Source: Acanthopleura granulata (taxonomy: Eukaryota > Mollusca > Polyplacophora > Chitonida > Chitonidae). Taken from it: 64,000 nucleotides of DNA. A program made the translations under genes and the position numbers. Within the stretch, counting starts at the first letter, position 1. Every line of letters begins with the position of its first letter. The stretch lies in NCBI GenBank assembly GCA_016165875.1, contig JABBOT010000080.1, positions 15,036,064 through 15,100,063 on the forward strand, given 5' to 3'. The notes beneath the pieces are model-generated. The model saw only the letters and a program-made list of their open reading frames with translations, ran no database searches and had not been told where the DNA came from. Positions 1 through 16,539 of this stretch are shown here, in pieces.

Positions 1-477
1 ACTCTCTACACCCATTCTTCACAAGTATATGCACCAGCAGAAAATTACGCGCACAAATTATTTATGTATGTTAAATAAATATAACTCTGAAGGTGAAATA
101 TCTTTTCCATACAACACGTGCCCTTTCCTCAGTCCACAGCATGTTTTACCAGCATATCAAAAGTAAACAACATTCTACTCTTCATTTTTTTCATGACTTC
201 AGGAATGTAAACTTTAAGAGATTAAAAAAATTGCACTGAATATATAATGAGGGTGTAATGGGTCATTTTGTATCAAACTCACTTTCCCAGCTGGTCATTT
301 TCATACCCTGTAAATTAATTCCTAACAGCTTCACCCAAGAGATTTATCAAGAAATACATGGAGCAGCAGTTTTGGGTTTGTGCACTTGCACTTATGACAT
401 AGTGTGTTTAGGGAAAGTTTTGGAAAGTTAATAGATAAAGATATCTTTTCAGGATCCTAAAATTTCTCCTGTATTTA

Positions 478-748
478 TTTGATTTATTTGATTGGTGTTT
501 TACGCCGTACTCAAGAATATTTCACTTATACGACGGCAGCCAGCATTATGGTGGGAGGAAACAGGGCAGAGCCCGGGGAAACCCACGACCATCTGCAGGC
601 TGCTGGCAGACCTTCTCACGTATGGCCGTAGAGGATGCCAGTATGAGCTGGACTTGAACTCACAGTTATCGCATTGGTGGGAGGCTTTTTGGGGTCATTG
701 TGCTGCACTAGTGCGCAAACTGACTGAGCCACTAATGCCCACTACAAA
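478..748 (-). repeat. tRNA-derived SINE, nearly complete
   Basis: Read on the minus strand this is a tRNA-like head (ending near 745, with a GAGTTCAAGTCCA B-box-like block near 650-662), a conserved body with a CCCGGGCTCTGCCC-like palindrome, and the tail block ACGGCGTAAAACACCAATC followed by (AAAT)n. The same element recurs in many places in the window and is the commonest repeat here. From memory, a closely similar repeat is widespread in mollusc genomes. Confidence 0.8.
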
Positions 749-932
749 ATAATAACCTGCACAATTATTTCACTTCAATTCAGCCATGTGAGCTATAGAC
801 TGGAGTAAGATAGTATGAGAGTAGGAACCAGACTTTCTGCACACTCATTAGACAAGTATAAGTATCATTATTTAATTTATTAAAGAAAAGTTAAATTGCA
901 GTTGCAGCCCTGCTTGCAACCGATCAACTGAC

Positions 933-3900
933 TTTGAAGAGTCTGCGGAGGTAGGCTTGATGGGCTCGGGAAAGCACAGGATATCCCTTCTTATTGGTCA
1001 GGAAGAGGCTGGTTGACAGAATAACACATTTGACTGGTTCAGCCAGCCAGCGCTGAAGCACCTCCTCTGAAGGTAGGTCAGCTGTCAACTCCAGAGCCAC
1101 GCCCATTTTCTTGTAGCAGTCGCACATTGTGTGGAATTTGTGCCACCTGCACAACACAAACAATATTTAGGACTTAGTAGTTTTTCTTGGTAATTTTTGT
1201 TTTCCGTGTAACATGTAAATACTTGTGCAATTTATTTATTTGTGGATGGCTTCAAAATATTTTTGTAGTATTTTTTTCTATTTCCTGCCCACGTTCCACC
1301 AAAAGCAACTTTCAGCCTCATTTTGATACCCCTAAAAATTTGGCATTCAAAGATTGCCACTTTCAGAACTAGCTCCTACGCTGGGTGTTCCATTCAATGA
1401 TTTTCCACTTGTACAAGGAATTGAGAAATGTCCGATTCACCGGTATGGGTCGAGGTACCTTACACACTTCCTGACCTAAAGCCTGAGTCTCCAACCTTAA
1501 TGGCCACAGCCTTATCGGCGGCACCAAGGCACTGAAGTTAACGGACTGATTGATTGGTCGGTGTGCAGCACCGCACTCCATAATTTTTACCCGCATTACT
1601 TTGTTGGGTTTTTGGATGGAGGTAACCAGACTGCCGAGTGTCAATGATGTGGCTGAGTGTACAAGAAACAGTTGCCATGGTTACCATTCCCAGGTGTCCT
1701 CATATCTACCGTCCTCGTTGCTGCTTGTTCCATCCTCAAGCAGATTGTCACACTGGTCCTTGGCAGAAAGAAGAGGAATCTGAATCCAGAATTGCTGCAA
1801 CCAAAAGATGTTTACTTTTATTTTGTTGTTTTGGTCTTTAATGCCAGAACAGGAGTTTTTCACTCCTTGTTTTTATGGCTGACATGTACAGTACGTTTGT
1901 CTCTCATCAGTATCCAGTCTATTTACGAAATCAGAGTTGATAAATCTTTTTTACATATTGCAAGTCACATGCGCATGTACTGCATTTTTATTACATTGGG
2001 CTGATCGTTTCACCTGGCGTTTAACATTGTGCTAAAGAAAAAGCTGAGAGGAAAATCTACAGAGTCTATAATCAGTAAATATAACTGAATTCATAGCTAT
2101 GCATGACTGTGCTGCGAAGTGAACACGTGCTTTGCACAAACACACAAAAGCTTTCGTATTAATAGAGAGCCTTCTGAGTTAAGGGCATCTGACAGCCGTC
2201 GTCAAGTTAAGAGTTATGCCCCAATAGCCTCTGGGCCATAAGAATCAGGCACTGGGGATATCATCATGATTCTGTCCTCCAGTTAACTCAAACTTATCTT
2301 TAACCCATGTTACTACACCGAAATAGTGAATTAAGTTCCAAATTTAATTTTAATACAAACAGTTGTCTGAAGGCTTTTGTGACAAAAATCAAACTTATCA
2401 AGACCCAATCTAAGTTCAGGAAGCCTAAGGCAGCACTGTTATCCCAGAGACCTGTTTTAAAACACATGACTTTCGTGATCAGCAACTGGTGGTCTTGATC
2501 AAAACTTGTTGACCCTGATCAGGTGTTGGTGATCATTTGACCTTGAAGGATACTCTCATTACTTACCTGATGTACCAAACTGCCCATGATGTGCTCGTTG
2601 AGATTGCGAGCCAGATTGGCAAATCGCCGATTCTTCAAAGGGACTAGCACTGCGGGCAGACTGAGATGAGCTGCATAGGTAATCTCCTGCTTGAAGGCCT
2701 GTGGAATGAAAAACAGTGTAAGAAAAAATTTGAATCTGGACAATTTTTAATTATTGTCTTCACCAGTTATGGCCTTCAGGGTAGCACTTACACATTTACT
2801 GTCTGCACATTTTTTAATTTTCAAAGCTGCTTTAATATTTCTTAGTCAGCTGTGTATATAAATGAAATTATACGCTCAGAGCCTGTTGCAGGTTTTTTTG
2901 GTCTTTGTATAGTATGAATACCTGCAATCCTTTTTAAACCCAAAACATGCATTTTGAGTGGCAAATATTTTTGAACATGAGATACAGCTAAATATCAACA
3001 CAATCTGAATACATGAAAACACTGCAACATTTCAAGATCTGTTGAAAAATAAAGGCACTGACTATTTCGGAATTGCGTCGTAGATGGTGAACTTTTGAGT
3101 CTAGATGAAGCCATGGAGATACTTTTCCAACCACCAAAGTAGACCAGTCTGCAAAGATAGATGGGCTAGTTGTCTCAATATTTTTATACTCAAGGATTTT
3201 TCACTTAACATACTCGGTTCCCATAGCTAAAGAAACAAAGAAAAAAGAAACATTCATACAAGTCAATGAATAACAATACTGGAATTTTCCTTCCTTCTTT
3301 TCATTTTTTGCTTTGCGGGGTGAGGGAAGGGGGCTTAATATGAACAAACTTCACTGGTATTCGGAATCAAAACATCACAGACATACTTTAATTTTATTTA
3401 AAGAGCTTACTGAAAAGAAAAATCATTCCGAATTAATTAACTCTCTTCATCATGACCTCTTTAAGCCAAGAAAGGAGAAAACTTTAAAACAAATAGGGTC
3501 AAAGAGTGTAAGTCTGACCTTGGCTAGTGAGTAGAAGATCAGACCTTGTTAATGCCCCTGGACGATTCTTAGCAGGGCCTTCAAGAAACTCTCTTTTGTA
3601 TCGTGGGTTTACAATGGGCAGACATAAAAAGTCAAATCTACAACAAAACAAAGGACAGTATTGGGTCTGAAATGACACTTTATGAAGCAATAACAATACA
3701 TTTTTACACAGCTTTAATTTAGCTTAAATGTGCTTGTCCTTATGCACAACAATGCATATAAGCTGATTTAAACAAATGTGACTTGTACATCAACTTTACA
3801 AAGATGTCTACCATTAAAGTCATTCACTGCTTTATTTCTGCAATGCTTTTTTTGTGTGGGGTGCTCATCCTCTTTCCCTCCCTAATTTAATTATTTATCT

Positions 3901-4370
3901 GATTGGTAGTTTACACTTATATGACGGCTGTCAGCATTAATTATGGTGGGAGGAAACTACAAACACCCCTTTGGGGTCCCACAACCATCGGCAGATTGCT
4001 GACAGACGTGTATTGCCACTGAGTAAGCACAGACTGGATTTTAACTCACAACGACTGGTTGCCATTGTGCTTCCGTTGCAAGCCATGATATTCTCTCCCT
4101 CCCAAAAGACCATCATTGCCCTAACAGGAAAAATGAATAATTTAATCTGTGTCGATATTTTTGGTAAAATACAGTGCTACCCAAGTGCGGCTACACCCTT
4201 CTGAGTCTGAGCCGCACACGCGTGCTCAGCTGGTGATACAGCCTTACAGGCGTTGTTGTTGTATTGTTGCCTTGCTGCTCGCCTTACCCAGATTTGCATG
4301 CCACATCAATGGAAGTATTGATGTCGGGGCTGCAGTGAAAATCTCTCCCGCACGAAAGACGTGTGGACAT
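933..4370 (-). CDS. PRMT5: Protein arginine N-methyltransferase 5, N-terminal part (partial at window edge)
   Basis: PRMT5 makes symmetric dimethylarginine on histones and Sm proteins, together with MEP50. Six exons can be joined on the minus strand: 4370-4288 (ATG at 4370), 3637-3519, 3148-3063, 2698-2567, 1794-1685 and 1146-933. All junctions are GT-AG and the phases agree, giving 248 codons. Segments recognised from the animal family are SCGRDF near the start, [42 protein letters not shown], the split EWWHKFHT and SIFLTNKKG-like [14 protein letters not shown]. This covers the TIM-barrel domain that binds MEP50 (about 40% of the usual ~640 residues). The Rossmann methyltransferase core and beta-barrel should lie to the left of the window; I could not find the next exon in 1-932. 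The last donor (gtcagt at 932) is weak-looking but fits the homologous break. The gene is head-to-head with the UPF0489 gene. Confidence 0.93.
3886..4085 (-). repeat. Degraded copy of the same SINE in PRMT5 intron 1
   Basis: The tail block (gattggtagtttacacttatatgacgg-like) and the ggtgggaggaaac body are recognisable but diverged. It sits inside the first PRMT5 intron, antisense to nothing coding. Confidence 0.7.
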
Positions 4371-5232
4371 TCTGATAACACGAGGCATTCAATCGCCGAA
4401 CGGTACAATTTTAAGTGTTCACGCTGTCTCTTTTTCCCGAAAGAAAATCCACCATGGAGTGATGCGGAAAATTGCTTCAAAAAAGTAAACTTAAGGAACA
4501 GACGGAAAGTATGTATAGCTGATAATGGATCAGTTTCAACAATTATCTGGAATAGTCTAAGAATTTTTACAGTTTTAATTGGTATTCAGAGCTGTTTTTA
4601 ACTGTATTCAGTCATAAAATAAATATTTTGAAATTTTAACCTGAGCGAATCAACATATTTCCTTGTCGGTTTAATAAGTGGTTTGGTATTTTGAAGGCAG
4701 ATGTTGAAAAGTGAAAGGACCAGCCAAACCAACCAAACTGGTTGTCGAAGAACGTGCAGCTGTATATAAACGTGAAATGACTATGAAAAAAAAAAAAGAA
4801 AAAAAAAAAAGCTTACTAAGAGTTGTTCCACGTGAATATCACTTTCATTTCTCCGTCCTGTGTTTGCCAGTGGATCAGAAGAAGTAGTTGAAATGAGTCT
4901 AGTACCTGTACCTCAAAGTGACTTCAGTTGGTTAATTCCTGTCATTGTCGTGAAAACATTTTTCTAATGAGGTTGCAGGCTTTAAACCATGCTTCACTGA
5001 TGAATGTCAATACCGGTAACTTAGTCTATGCGTTCTGAATATCACGGCCTGACTGTATTATAGTTTTGACGAGTGCTTCTTATTAATATTACACCCAAAG
5101 CTTACACTCTGTAAGATGTATTTCTAAATTGTAACGTTCTAAAATATGATGTTCTTTTTCAGGTGATTGAGTCACCACCTAAGTATGAGTGCACAGTTCG
5201 TTGAAATTTTGTGGTGATTTGCCTGAGTAGCC
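4371..5232. promoter_or_regulatory. Shared divergent intergenic region of PRMT5 and C5orf22
   Basis: The 862 bases between the two start codons must hold both promoters and both 5'UTRs. No clear TATA box is seen on either side. An A-rich run lies at 4789-4810. A pyrimidine-rich stretch ending in AG at 5162 looks like the acceptor of a 5'UTR intron of the rightward gene, so the true transcription starts may be closer together than the ATGs. Shared regulation is an inference from the layout only. Confidence 0.6.
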
Positions 5233-10464
<5,232 letters not shown>

Positions 10465-10800
10465 ATGACAAACAAAGGTGTGAAAGGCAATCAAAGGTGC
10501 CACTGTGAACATCAAGTATAGGTGACCCTTTGAACCACAAGCATGGGTGCCACAGAGAAAAACTAGCATAGGTGCGACAGTGAGTGACCAGCAGACGTTC
10601 CACAATGAGTGACAGGCAGAGGTATAGGACTGAATGGCGATCAGAAGTACCATAGCGAACATCATTTCATTTCTCACAATTGTTCATTAAGGGTTTTGAC
10701 TGAATGGAAAAGAAAGGCTTCCTGGCTGCTAATGCACTATTGAACAAATGGGCCGAATTTTCTGCAAGAATGAATTATCATTTATGGGGAAATATTCGTG

Positions 10801-10806
10801 AATAAA
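10801..10806 (+). terminator. Poly(A) signal AATAAA for C5orf22
   Basis: An AATAAA hexamer lies 337 bases after the stop codon on the coding strand. Further AATAAA copies follow at about 10829, so cleavage could also occur there. Confidence 0.5.
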
Positions 10807-11877
10807 GAAAGTAACAACACTTTATGAAATAAATAAATGAAATGGTAACTCTTAACATTTTTGAATTGTCAAATTATTTATCATAGGTTCAGTATAACAG
10901 TGGTTCAGTTTCAGATTGACACAATGTATGTCCACTTAAAAACCAACAGATACCAATATTAATAAATAATAATGTCTTCATTTAAAAAAAAGATCATTTT
11001 AATGATTTCAAGTTATGATTCTTGCCCTCCCAAACAAAGTTAATATAGGAACACTTCAAAATAATAATAATATTTGTACATTTAGAACCAACTATGTTGT
11101 GTGTATTAAACACCTTTGTGACCAGATGTTCATATTTAGTATATGCTGCTATGGTTGAAGGGGTCTTAGGTCTAACATGAATCATGCAAGTGAAGGGACA
11201 CAAATAGAAATAGATAAAATTCGTAGGTAGAAAATTTTTGATTTAATGATATTTCTGATAAAGGAAAAACTACAGCAGCATGGCCATGTATCTAGTATAT
11301 AATCCCCGTCATCTTTGTTCTGATTCATAAAGCATGCTTTTAGTAGGACTATTGGCTGTACAAGTGTAAGACAAATGAACTCACATATCGTTAAATATGT
11401 GGAAGTATGGCCAGACATTATGATGGTGCACAAAACCAGATCGAGGCAAGATTTTTATAGGCACCTGTCAAAAACAAATGTGATTATTATTTACTTTCAT
11501 CTGCGTTCATTTGTGATATAATGGCACTGGGTTGAAGCCTTAAGTCACCAGGGGTGCTGGTTTCTCGGGGGTTTTCTCCACTAATAAACATTGGGAATTC
11601 TAATATTTCTGAGAACCAGTATGTCGAAAAGAACTCATCAGATCATTACATGAATATAAATATCTGGTTGTTATTTTTCTCATGCTGACTTGATGATATA
11701 ATAGGTTTTGAGTCAGTGACATTAGATTTTTAAGGAAAGCAATGCCTTTGTTACCAATTTTTTCAACACAATTTTAAGAAAGTCACAGTAACTGATGCAC
11801 CCACGTCATTTTTGGGCATTCTGTTAAATCACAGAGACGTATAAATACAGGCACCCAACGGAGTGTTACATACTCCA

Positions 11878-11883
11878 TTTATT
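11878..11883 (-). terminator. Poly(A) signal for paralogue A
   Basis: TTTATT on the plus strand reads AATAAA on the coding strand, 79 bases beyond the stop codon. The short spacing supports the 3' end of this gene model. Confidence 0.55.
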
Positions 11884-11961
11884 CATGGAAGGTTCTAACC
11901 AGTTGGTGTGCAGTCAATACAAAGCTGACTTTTTGATGCGAGAATTTAATTCCAGGGCTTA

Positions 11962-12435
11962 TTATTTTCTGCGACGAATATACAGTTTGCCATTTTCATC
12001 ATACATTGCCACAAAGTTATGTTTGCCTTGACCAGACATGAAGCAGTATTCCAGTCCCTCTATCGTGAACACACGCAGTTCAGCGTTCTTCCAATAGTTT
12101 TCGTTGTGCTGCTCTAACAGAGTTATGCAGCCTTGTAGCAAACGGCGCAGTGAAGCCTTCTCTGGCGTGTCTTCGGTTCCCTCATGGCCACACAGTCTGA
12201 TTATCTGTGCTCCAATTGTTCGTTTGTTTATGGTATCTACCTCAATCTGTACAAACAGTACCAAAAATGGTAAGTCACATTATTTTAACAAGTTTTCATA
12301 TACAGTAATTATTTTACAGGACATACAAATGTAAATGGACTTTTCTTGATTTTCAGAGGAAAAATAAATACAAGGGCATAAATTTGTTGTCCACTATAAT
12401 TTTGATTCTGTTCGATTTTTACTTACACCATCCAT
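11962..12435 (-). CDS. Paralogue A of an unrecognised 'WKNA' domain family (short form)
   Basis: The main exon is 12246-11962, entered through a clear acceptor (ctgtttgtacag) and ending at a stop, coding 94 residues in phase 0. It has no early methionine, so a start exon is needed. The best candidate is 12435-12427, ATGGATGGT directly followed by gtaagt, with a strong start context, 180 bases upstream and in phase 0; its acceptor is weak. The protein then has ~97 aa. It aligns with paralogues B and C over the block YWKNAELRVF, then a hydrophobic strand ending F-M-S-G, then NFVAMYDEN. It ends in a basic IRRRK tail immediately after the domain and lacks the linker and membrane tail of B and C. 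I do not recognise the family. AATAAA on the coding strand follows 79 bases after the stop. Confidence 0.7.
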
Positions 12436-12489
12436 TTTGTTTTTGCCTTTTGATAATGACAGTAGTCTATGAATGCTGTCTTATGTTAA

Positions 12490-13690
12490 TTTGGCTCTTT
12501 ATTCACAAACTGTCAGGTTGTCTCAAACTCATGTGGCTTTCTGTCATAATGTTTGTAAGGCTGTGTCATTTTTTCTGATTCACTGATTTCTTCACTTTAT
12601 TAGCTTGTTTGTCAAATTGTTTCACAGTTAGCTGAATTTTGTCATCATGGTTTTCAGGTTGTCTCATTCTTAGTTGGCTTCTTGTCATGAAAGTTGTCTC
12701 ATTCTTAGTTGGCTTCTTGTCATGAAGGTTGTCTCATTCTTAGTTGGCTTCTTGTCATGAAGGTTGTCTCATTCTTAGTTGGCTTCTTGTCATGAAGGTT
12801 GTCTCATTCTTAGTTGGCTTCTTGTCATGAAAGTTGTCTCATTCTTAGTTGGCTTCTTGTCATGAAGGTTGTCTCATTCTTAGTTGGCTTCTTGTCATGA
12901 AGGTTGTCTCATTCTTAGTTGGCTTCTTGTCATGAAGGTTGTCTCATTCTTAGTTGGCTTCTTGTCATGAAGGTTGTCTCATTCTTAGTTGGCTTCTTGT
13001 CATGAAGGTTGTCTCATTCTTAGTTGGCTTCTTGTCATGAAGGTTGGCTCATTCTTAGTTGGCTTTTTTTGCCATGTTATCTCAAACTCAAAGGCTTTCT
13101 CTTCTCAATTTGTCTGATTACTTTGGTTTTTTTGTTAGCTCCTTTGTCAAATTGTTTCACAGTTATCTGGCCTTTTGTCATGAAGGATGTCAGGTTGTCT
13201 CACATTGTTTTGGCTTTTTGTAAGGAGGGTTGTTCAGTTGTCTCATGTTGGTGTGGCTTCTTGTCTTATCACAAGTGTTTTCAGGCTGTCTCACTCATAT
13301 TTGGCTCTTTTATCATTAAGGTTTTCAGGTTGAATCACGTTATTTTGGCCTTTTGTCATGAGGGATTTTCAGGCTGTCCTACACTTAGTTGCCTTTTTGT
13401 CATGTGGGTTGTCCATTTGTCTTATTTGGCTCTGTGACGAGAGAGTGTCACAAGGTTACCAGGTTGTCTCACTAGATTGGCATTTTGTCATAAGCTTTGG
13501 CAACTTGTCTCATATTGGTATTTGGCATATGTAGCAGTTTGCCAGGTTGTTCTGCATTTGTTTGACTTTTGGCCACAAGGTTTGCCTGGTTGTTTACATT
13601 TAATTGGCTTTTTTGTCACAGAGTTTACCAGGTTGTTTTACATTTATTTGGCTTTTTTGCCACAAAATTTGCCAAGTACCAAGTGAGGAC
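12490..13690. repeat. Minisatellite: twelve 35-bp units inside older degenerate repeats
   Basis: From about 12656 to 13080 a 35-base unit (core GTCTCATTCTTAGTTGGCTT) recurs every 35 bases, at 12661, 12696, 12731 and so on to 13046, with almost no changes. On both sides (12490-12655 and 13080-13690) the same words recur at ~42-48-base spacing and heavily diverged. This looks like an old tandem array whose centre was recently re-amplified. It probably lies in the 5' intron of paralogue A. Confidence 0.9.
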
Positions 13691-14564
13691 AGGGGTTTCA
13701 TTAAATTATAAATGAAACTTTATTGCGTAACACAAAAAGTCTAAAAAAAAATAAAAATTCTTTGGAACATAAAGAAAGTTCATAGTGGTTTTTCGTGATT
13801 CATATGCAAGGCAGGTATTGCCGTGGAACAGGATGTCATGTACAAGGCTCTTAGACGATCAGAACCTAGAATCAGGGCTTACCATTTTGGTAGGAGTGTG
13901 CTCCTTTCTTGGGGTCTGCAAAAATGATTTTAACCAGTCTAATAGGCCTGCCATATTGAAACCACTGCAACAGAGGAACAGTGCATTATATATGTGTATT
14001 GTGTCAGGAACAAAGCGAAATAACCCTCATAAATTGACATTATTGTTGTCACAATATTTAAAATGTAAGAGGTTGATATTTCACACACATCATACGATGG
14101 GACATTCCAGACCATTTTCAAGATAATGTCAGCACCATAGGCAAAATACAGGTACCAATAAATTTTAGGGCACCAAACATCTGGGTCGCATTACGGGACC
14201 TACATATCAGGCTTTTACTGTTGCTGTTTAAATTTTTACCACATGGTACGATACTACATTTAATGTGATAATGAAAGCGACAAATGTTGCTGTGACAAAA
14301 CAAGGCCAACTCTAAGGCTGTAATAAGATGTACATAGTACAAAAACACATACGAGAGCAGATCTGTCCACGGGGACATTAGGCACCAGTGTGTACAAATA
14401 CTGTATGGTCAGTCTTGCTCGGAAATGTTACATGATTCTGTCATGCACGCGTACTGTGGCAACAAAGCAAAAAAAAAATCGTATACATATGTACTAGTGT
14501 TGGCCGATTGTAATTCCACACATATAGTCTACAATATTGGTTTGGTTCTGAATAGGTTACTTAC

Positions 14565-14650
14565 GTGTCTGTCTTTCTGTATTTAACGCTCTCTGACAAC
14601 CTGCCCTTGCTCAATTATATCGAAACGGCAACTAAAACCTCACTCGAGAC
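14565..14650 (-). other. Possible 5' noncoding exon of paralogue A
   Basis: On the minus strand a strong donor (CAC then gtaagtaacc) begins at 14564. The ~90 bases before it contain no open frame with ATG leading into the donor, so the exon would be untranslated. A weak TATA-like CCAAATATAG lies at 14683-14674, just downstream of the kB/ISRE composite in the direction of transcription. The left-hand boundary of the exon (the start site) is a guess. Confidence 0.35.
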
Positions 14651-14715
14651 CTATTCTGAGAACAACCCGGGATCTATATTTGGCCTGCACAGTGCATTTT
14701 CAGAAAGAATTTGGC

Positions 14716-14751
14716 GGGAAATTCCCCGGGAGTTTTCACTTTCGCTTTCGC
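14716..14751 (-). promoter_or_regulatory. kB-like site next to a triple-GAAA ISRE/IRF element
   Basis: GGGAAATTCCCC occupies 14716-14727, a near-palindromic NF-kB-type site. Four bases later, 14731-14751 reads on the minus strand GCGAAAGCGAAAGTGAAAAC, three GAAA cores spaced by two bases, the pattern bound by IRF proteins. A TTTGGCGGGAAA word overlapping the kB site is also a good E2F consensus, so a proliferative rather than immune reading of that half is possible. Upstream of the putative leftward first exon of paralogue A. Confidence 0.6.
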
Positions 14752-15579
14752 TTTTTTCTTGGTCGGGTCATACACATGTACTGCACATGAACTAAAATTT
14801 ATTCCATGACAAAGACGTTCATTTTGCCGGGTCCTAAGAATTGAATTGATCTTGGTCAGGTGTTTTGAGGCTATTTAAAGAGTATGTGACACATGTGGGT
14901 AAACTAGAAGTGAGGATTTATTTGCCTCCGAAAATGCAGTTTGCGGGGTAAAATTTTAGATCAAATAAACAACATGACCAGGCTATCTATACCTATCGCT
15001 AACCGTACATGACACCAGGATACGCGTAAATTCAGCCTTTAGTCATGCTGATATAGTTATAGGCCTTCATTTCGTGCCGGTAACTCGTCACGATATGGCT
15101 GAACTATTGCCGAAGTGGTGGGAATTAAGCCATGATCATTCATTACCTCCCGTAATACATGGCACAATAACAAGAACGACCCGTAGACTTCAAACGAAAC
15201 TTTTTGTTTTTGTACGAAATACACGTGAGCTCATATATATTTATTATGACTCGGGGCTGTGATCCATGTATTCATTTTTGCATTCGCGAACTGTGTATAA
15301 GCGTGCATGCTTCAATTTCTCATTTGAGGTATAATGTTACACGCATACAGGGTCTGTAGGCATAACGTCAGACAGGCCTATCTAGGCAGGATTACTTGTA
15401 GGCCTGTACCGTCTGAGGTTATACGACTAGATTAAACGAGTCCCTGCAGTTTACACACTTTAATACTGAGGATTTGCTATTTGGAAGGGTGCCTGGTGTG
15501 CATGCTGAAGGCGTTTGGTGGGATATCTTTGGCTCACTAGTTTTTAGTTCTACTGGTCGAAGACCAAAAGAGGTCATGT

Positions 15580-16035
15580 ATCCAGCGTCCGTCCGTCCGT
15601 CTGTCTGTCTGTTCGGGGTCAGTTAACATTTCCTTCAAAACGCTACCCTCCTGCAGTTTTTGCCCCATTTCAACGAAATTTGGATCAAGTGTAGACTACA
15701 TGAAGATACATAATTCTTGGAATCGATTTTCCATGTAGATGATTGGTTGTCCGTCTGTATGTCTGTTTCTCCAGAATATGGGAACATTTTAAAAATGCTA
15801 CTTCTCCTACAGTTTTTGTCCAATTTTCCGTCAGACCTACTTTACATGTAGACTACATCAAGATACATAATTCGTTGTATCGATTTTGCATTTCGATGAT
15901 CGTATATCCGTCTGTCTGTCCGTTCAAACATTTCGTTCAAAACGCTACCACTCTCACAGCTTTTGTACGATTTCAACGAAACTTAATTAAAGTGTAGACT
16001 AGAGCAAGTTACATAATTCGTAGTATCACATGTAT
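15580..16035. repeat. Three ~150-bp tandem repeats with GTCTGTCTG blocks
   Basis: Three units share a GTCCGTCTGTCTGT lead, an 'AAAACGCTAC' block (near 15637, 15790 and 15938), a TACAGTTTTTG-like block, a GTGTAGACTACAT block and an ATACATAATTC block. The period is 148-153 bases. Short open frames across it are by-products of the repeat. Confidence 0.8.
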
Positions 16036-16358
16036 ATAGCTGATTCATTCATGTTTTCTCTATCTTTCTAGTTTCCTATGATATATACAATGGAGATACT
16101 GGAATCGTGGCATCATCAGTTGGAATGGTGTCAGTTTTTTTTATTATTATTTCAGCTCATTGACCGAGATTTTCAATAATGTTGGCACTACTATCATGAT
16201 CTGGAAGTTTTATTTCCTGGATTTGAACGCACAACGACAACCCTCATGTTCTCTAGGCCATAATAGAGTGCAGAGATATTGACCAATCAACATCCCAGAA
16301 AACTGGCCAGTCAGCATAAAAAATTGTGACAAAGGAAAATGATTAATCGGAGTTTGGC

Positions 16359-16539
16359 GGGATTTCCTCTACCGGTGTCAACCAGGTTCTGATGGGAGCA
16401 GAGAAGTGCACTTACACTGTACCACATAATAACATAAATGCAGAGACGTATGGCATGGTCTCCTTTTGTCATTTCCCAACTGCGCACTCCATTGTACACG
16501 ATCTTGTACACACCTAAGGAAAGAGTCAGTTTCACTTTC
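16359..16539. promoter_or_regulatory. kB-like site and canonical ISRE
   Basis: GGGATTTCCT at 16359-16368 is a kB-type decamer preceded by TTTGGC exactly as at 14711. At 16528-16539 AGTTTCACTTTC is a canonical ISRE (GAAAGTGAAACT on the minus strand). A strong minus-strand donor (gtaagtg) at 16415 lies between them, so this could be an alternative first exon for paralogue A, or an enhancer for B. Which gene it serves cannot be read from sequence. Confidence 0.45.

Noticed and set aside
1..932. Search for the next PRMT5 exon
   Set aside because: No segment on the minus strand reads like the following conserved part of PRMT5; that exon is taken to lie beyond the window.
1369..1644. Minus-strand 91-codon open frame between PRMT5 exons
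   Set aside because: No family similarity; it lies in the intron between two exons whose phases already match.
4149..4601. 150-codon plus-strand open frame
   Set aside because: It lies antisense over PRMT5 exon 1 and its splice site; the minus-strand reading has clear homology.
12656..13080. Regular 35-bp direct repeats resembling a CRISPR array
   Set aside because: There are no unique spacers; units abut directly, and the context is an animal genome.
13024..13437. 137-codon open frame of hydrophobic, Cys/Leu/Phe-rich composition
   Set aside because: It runs through the degenerate minisatellite; composition and periodicity are those of the repeat.
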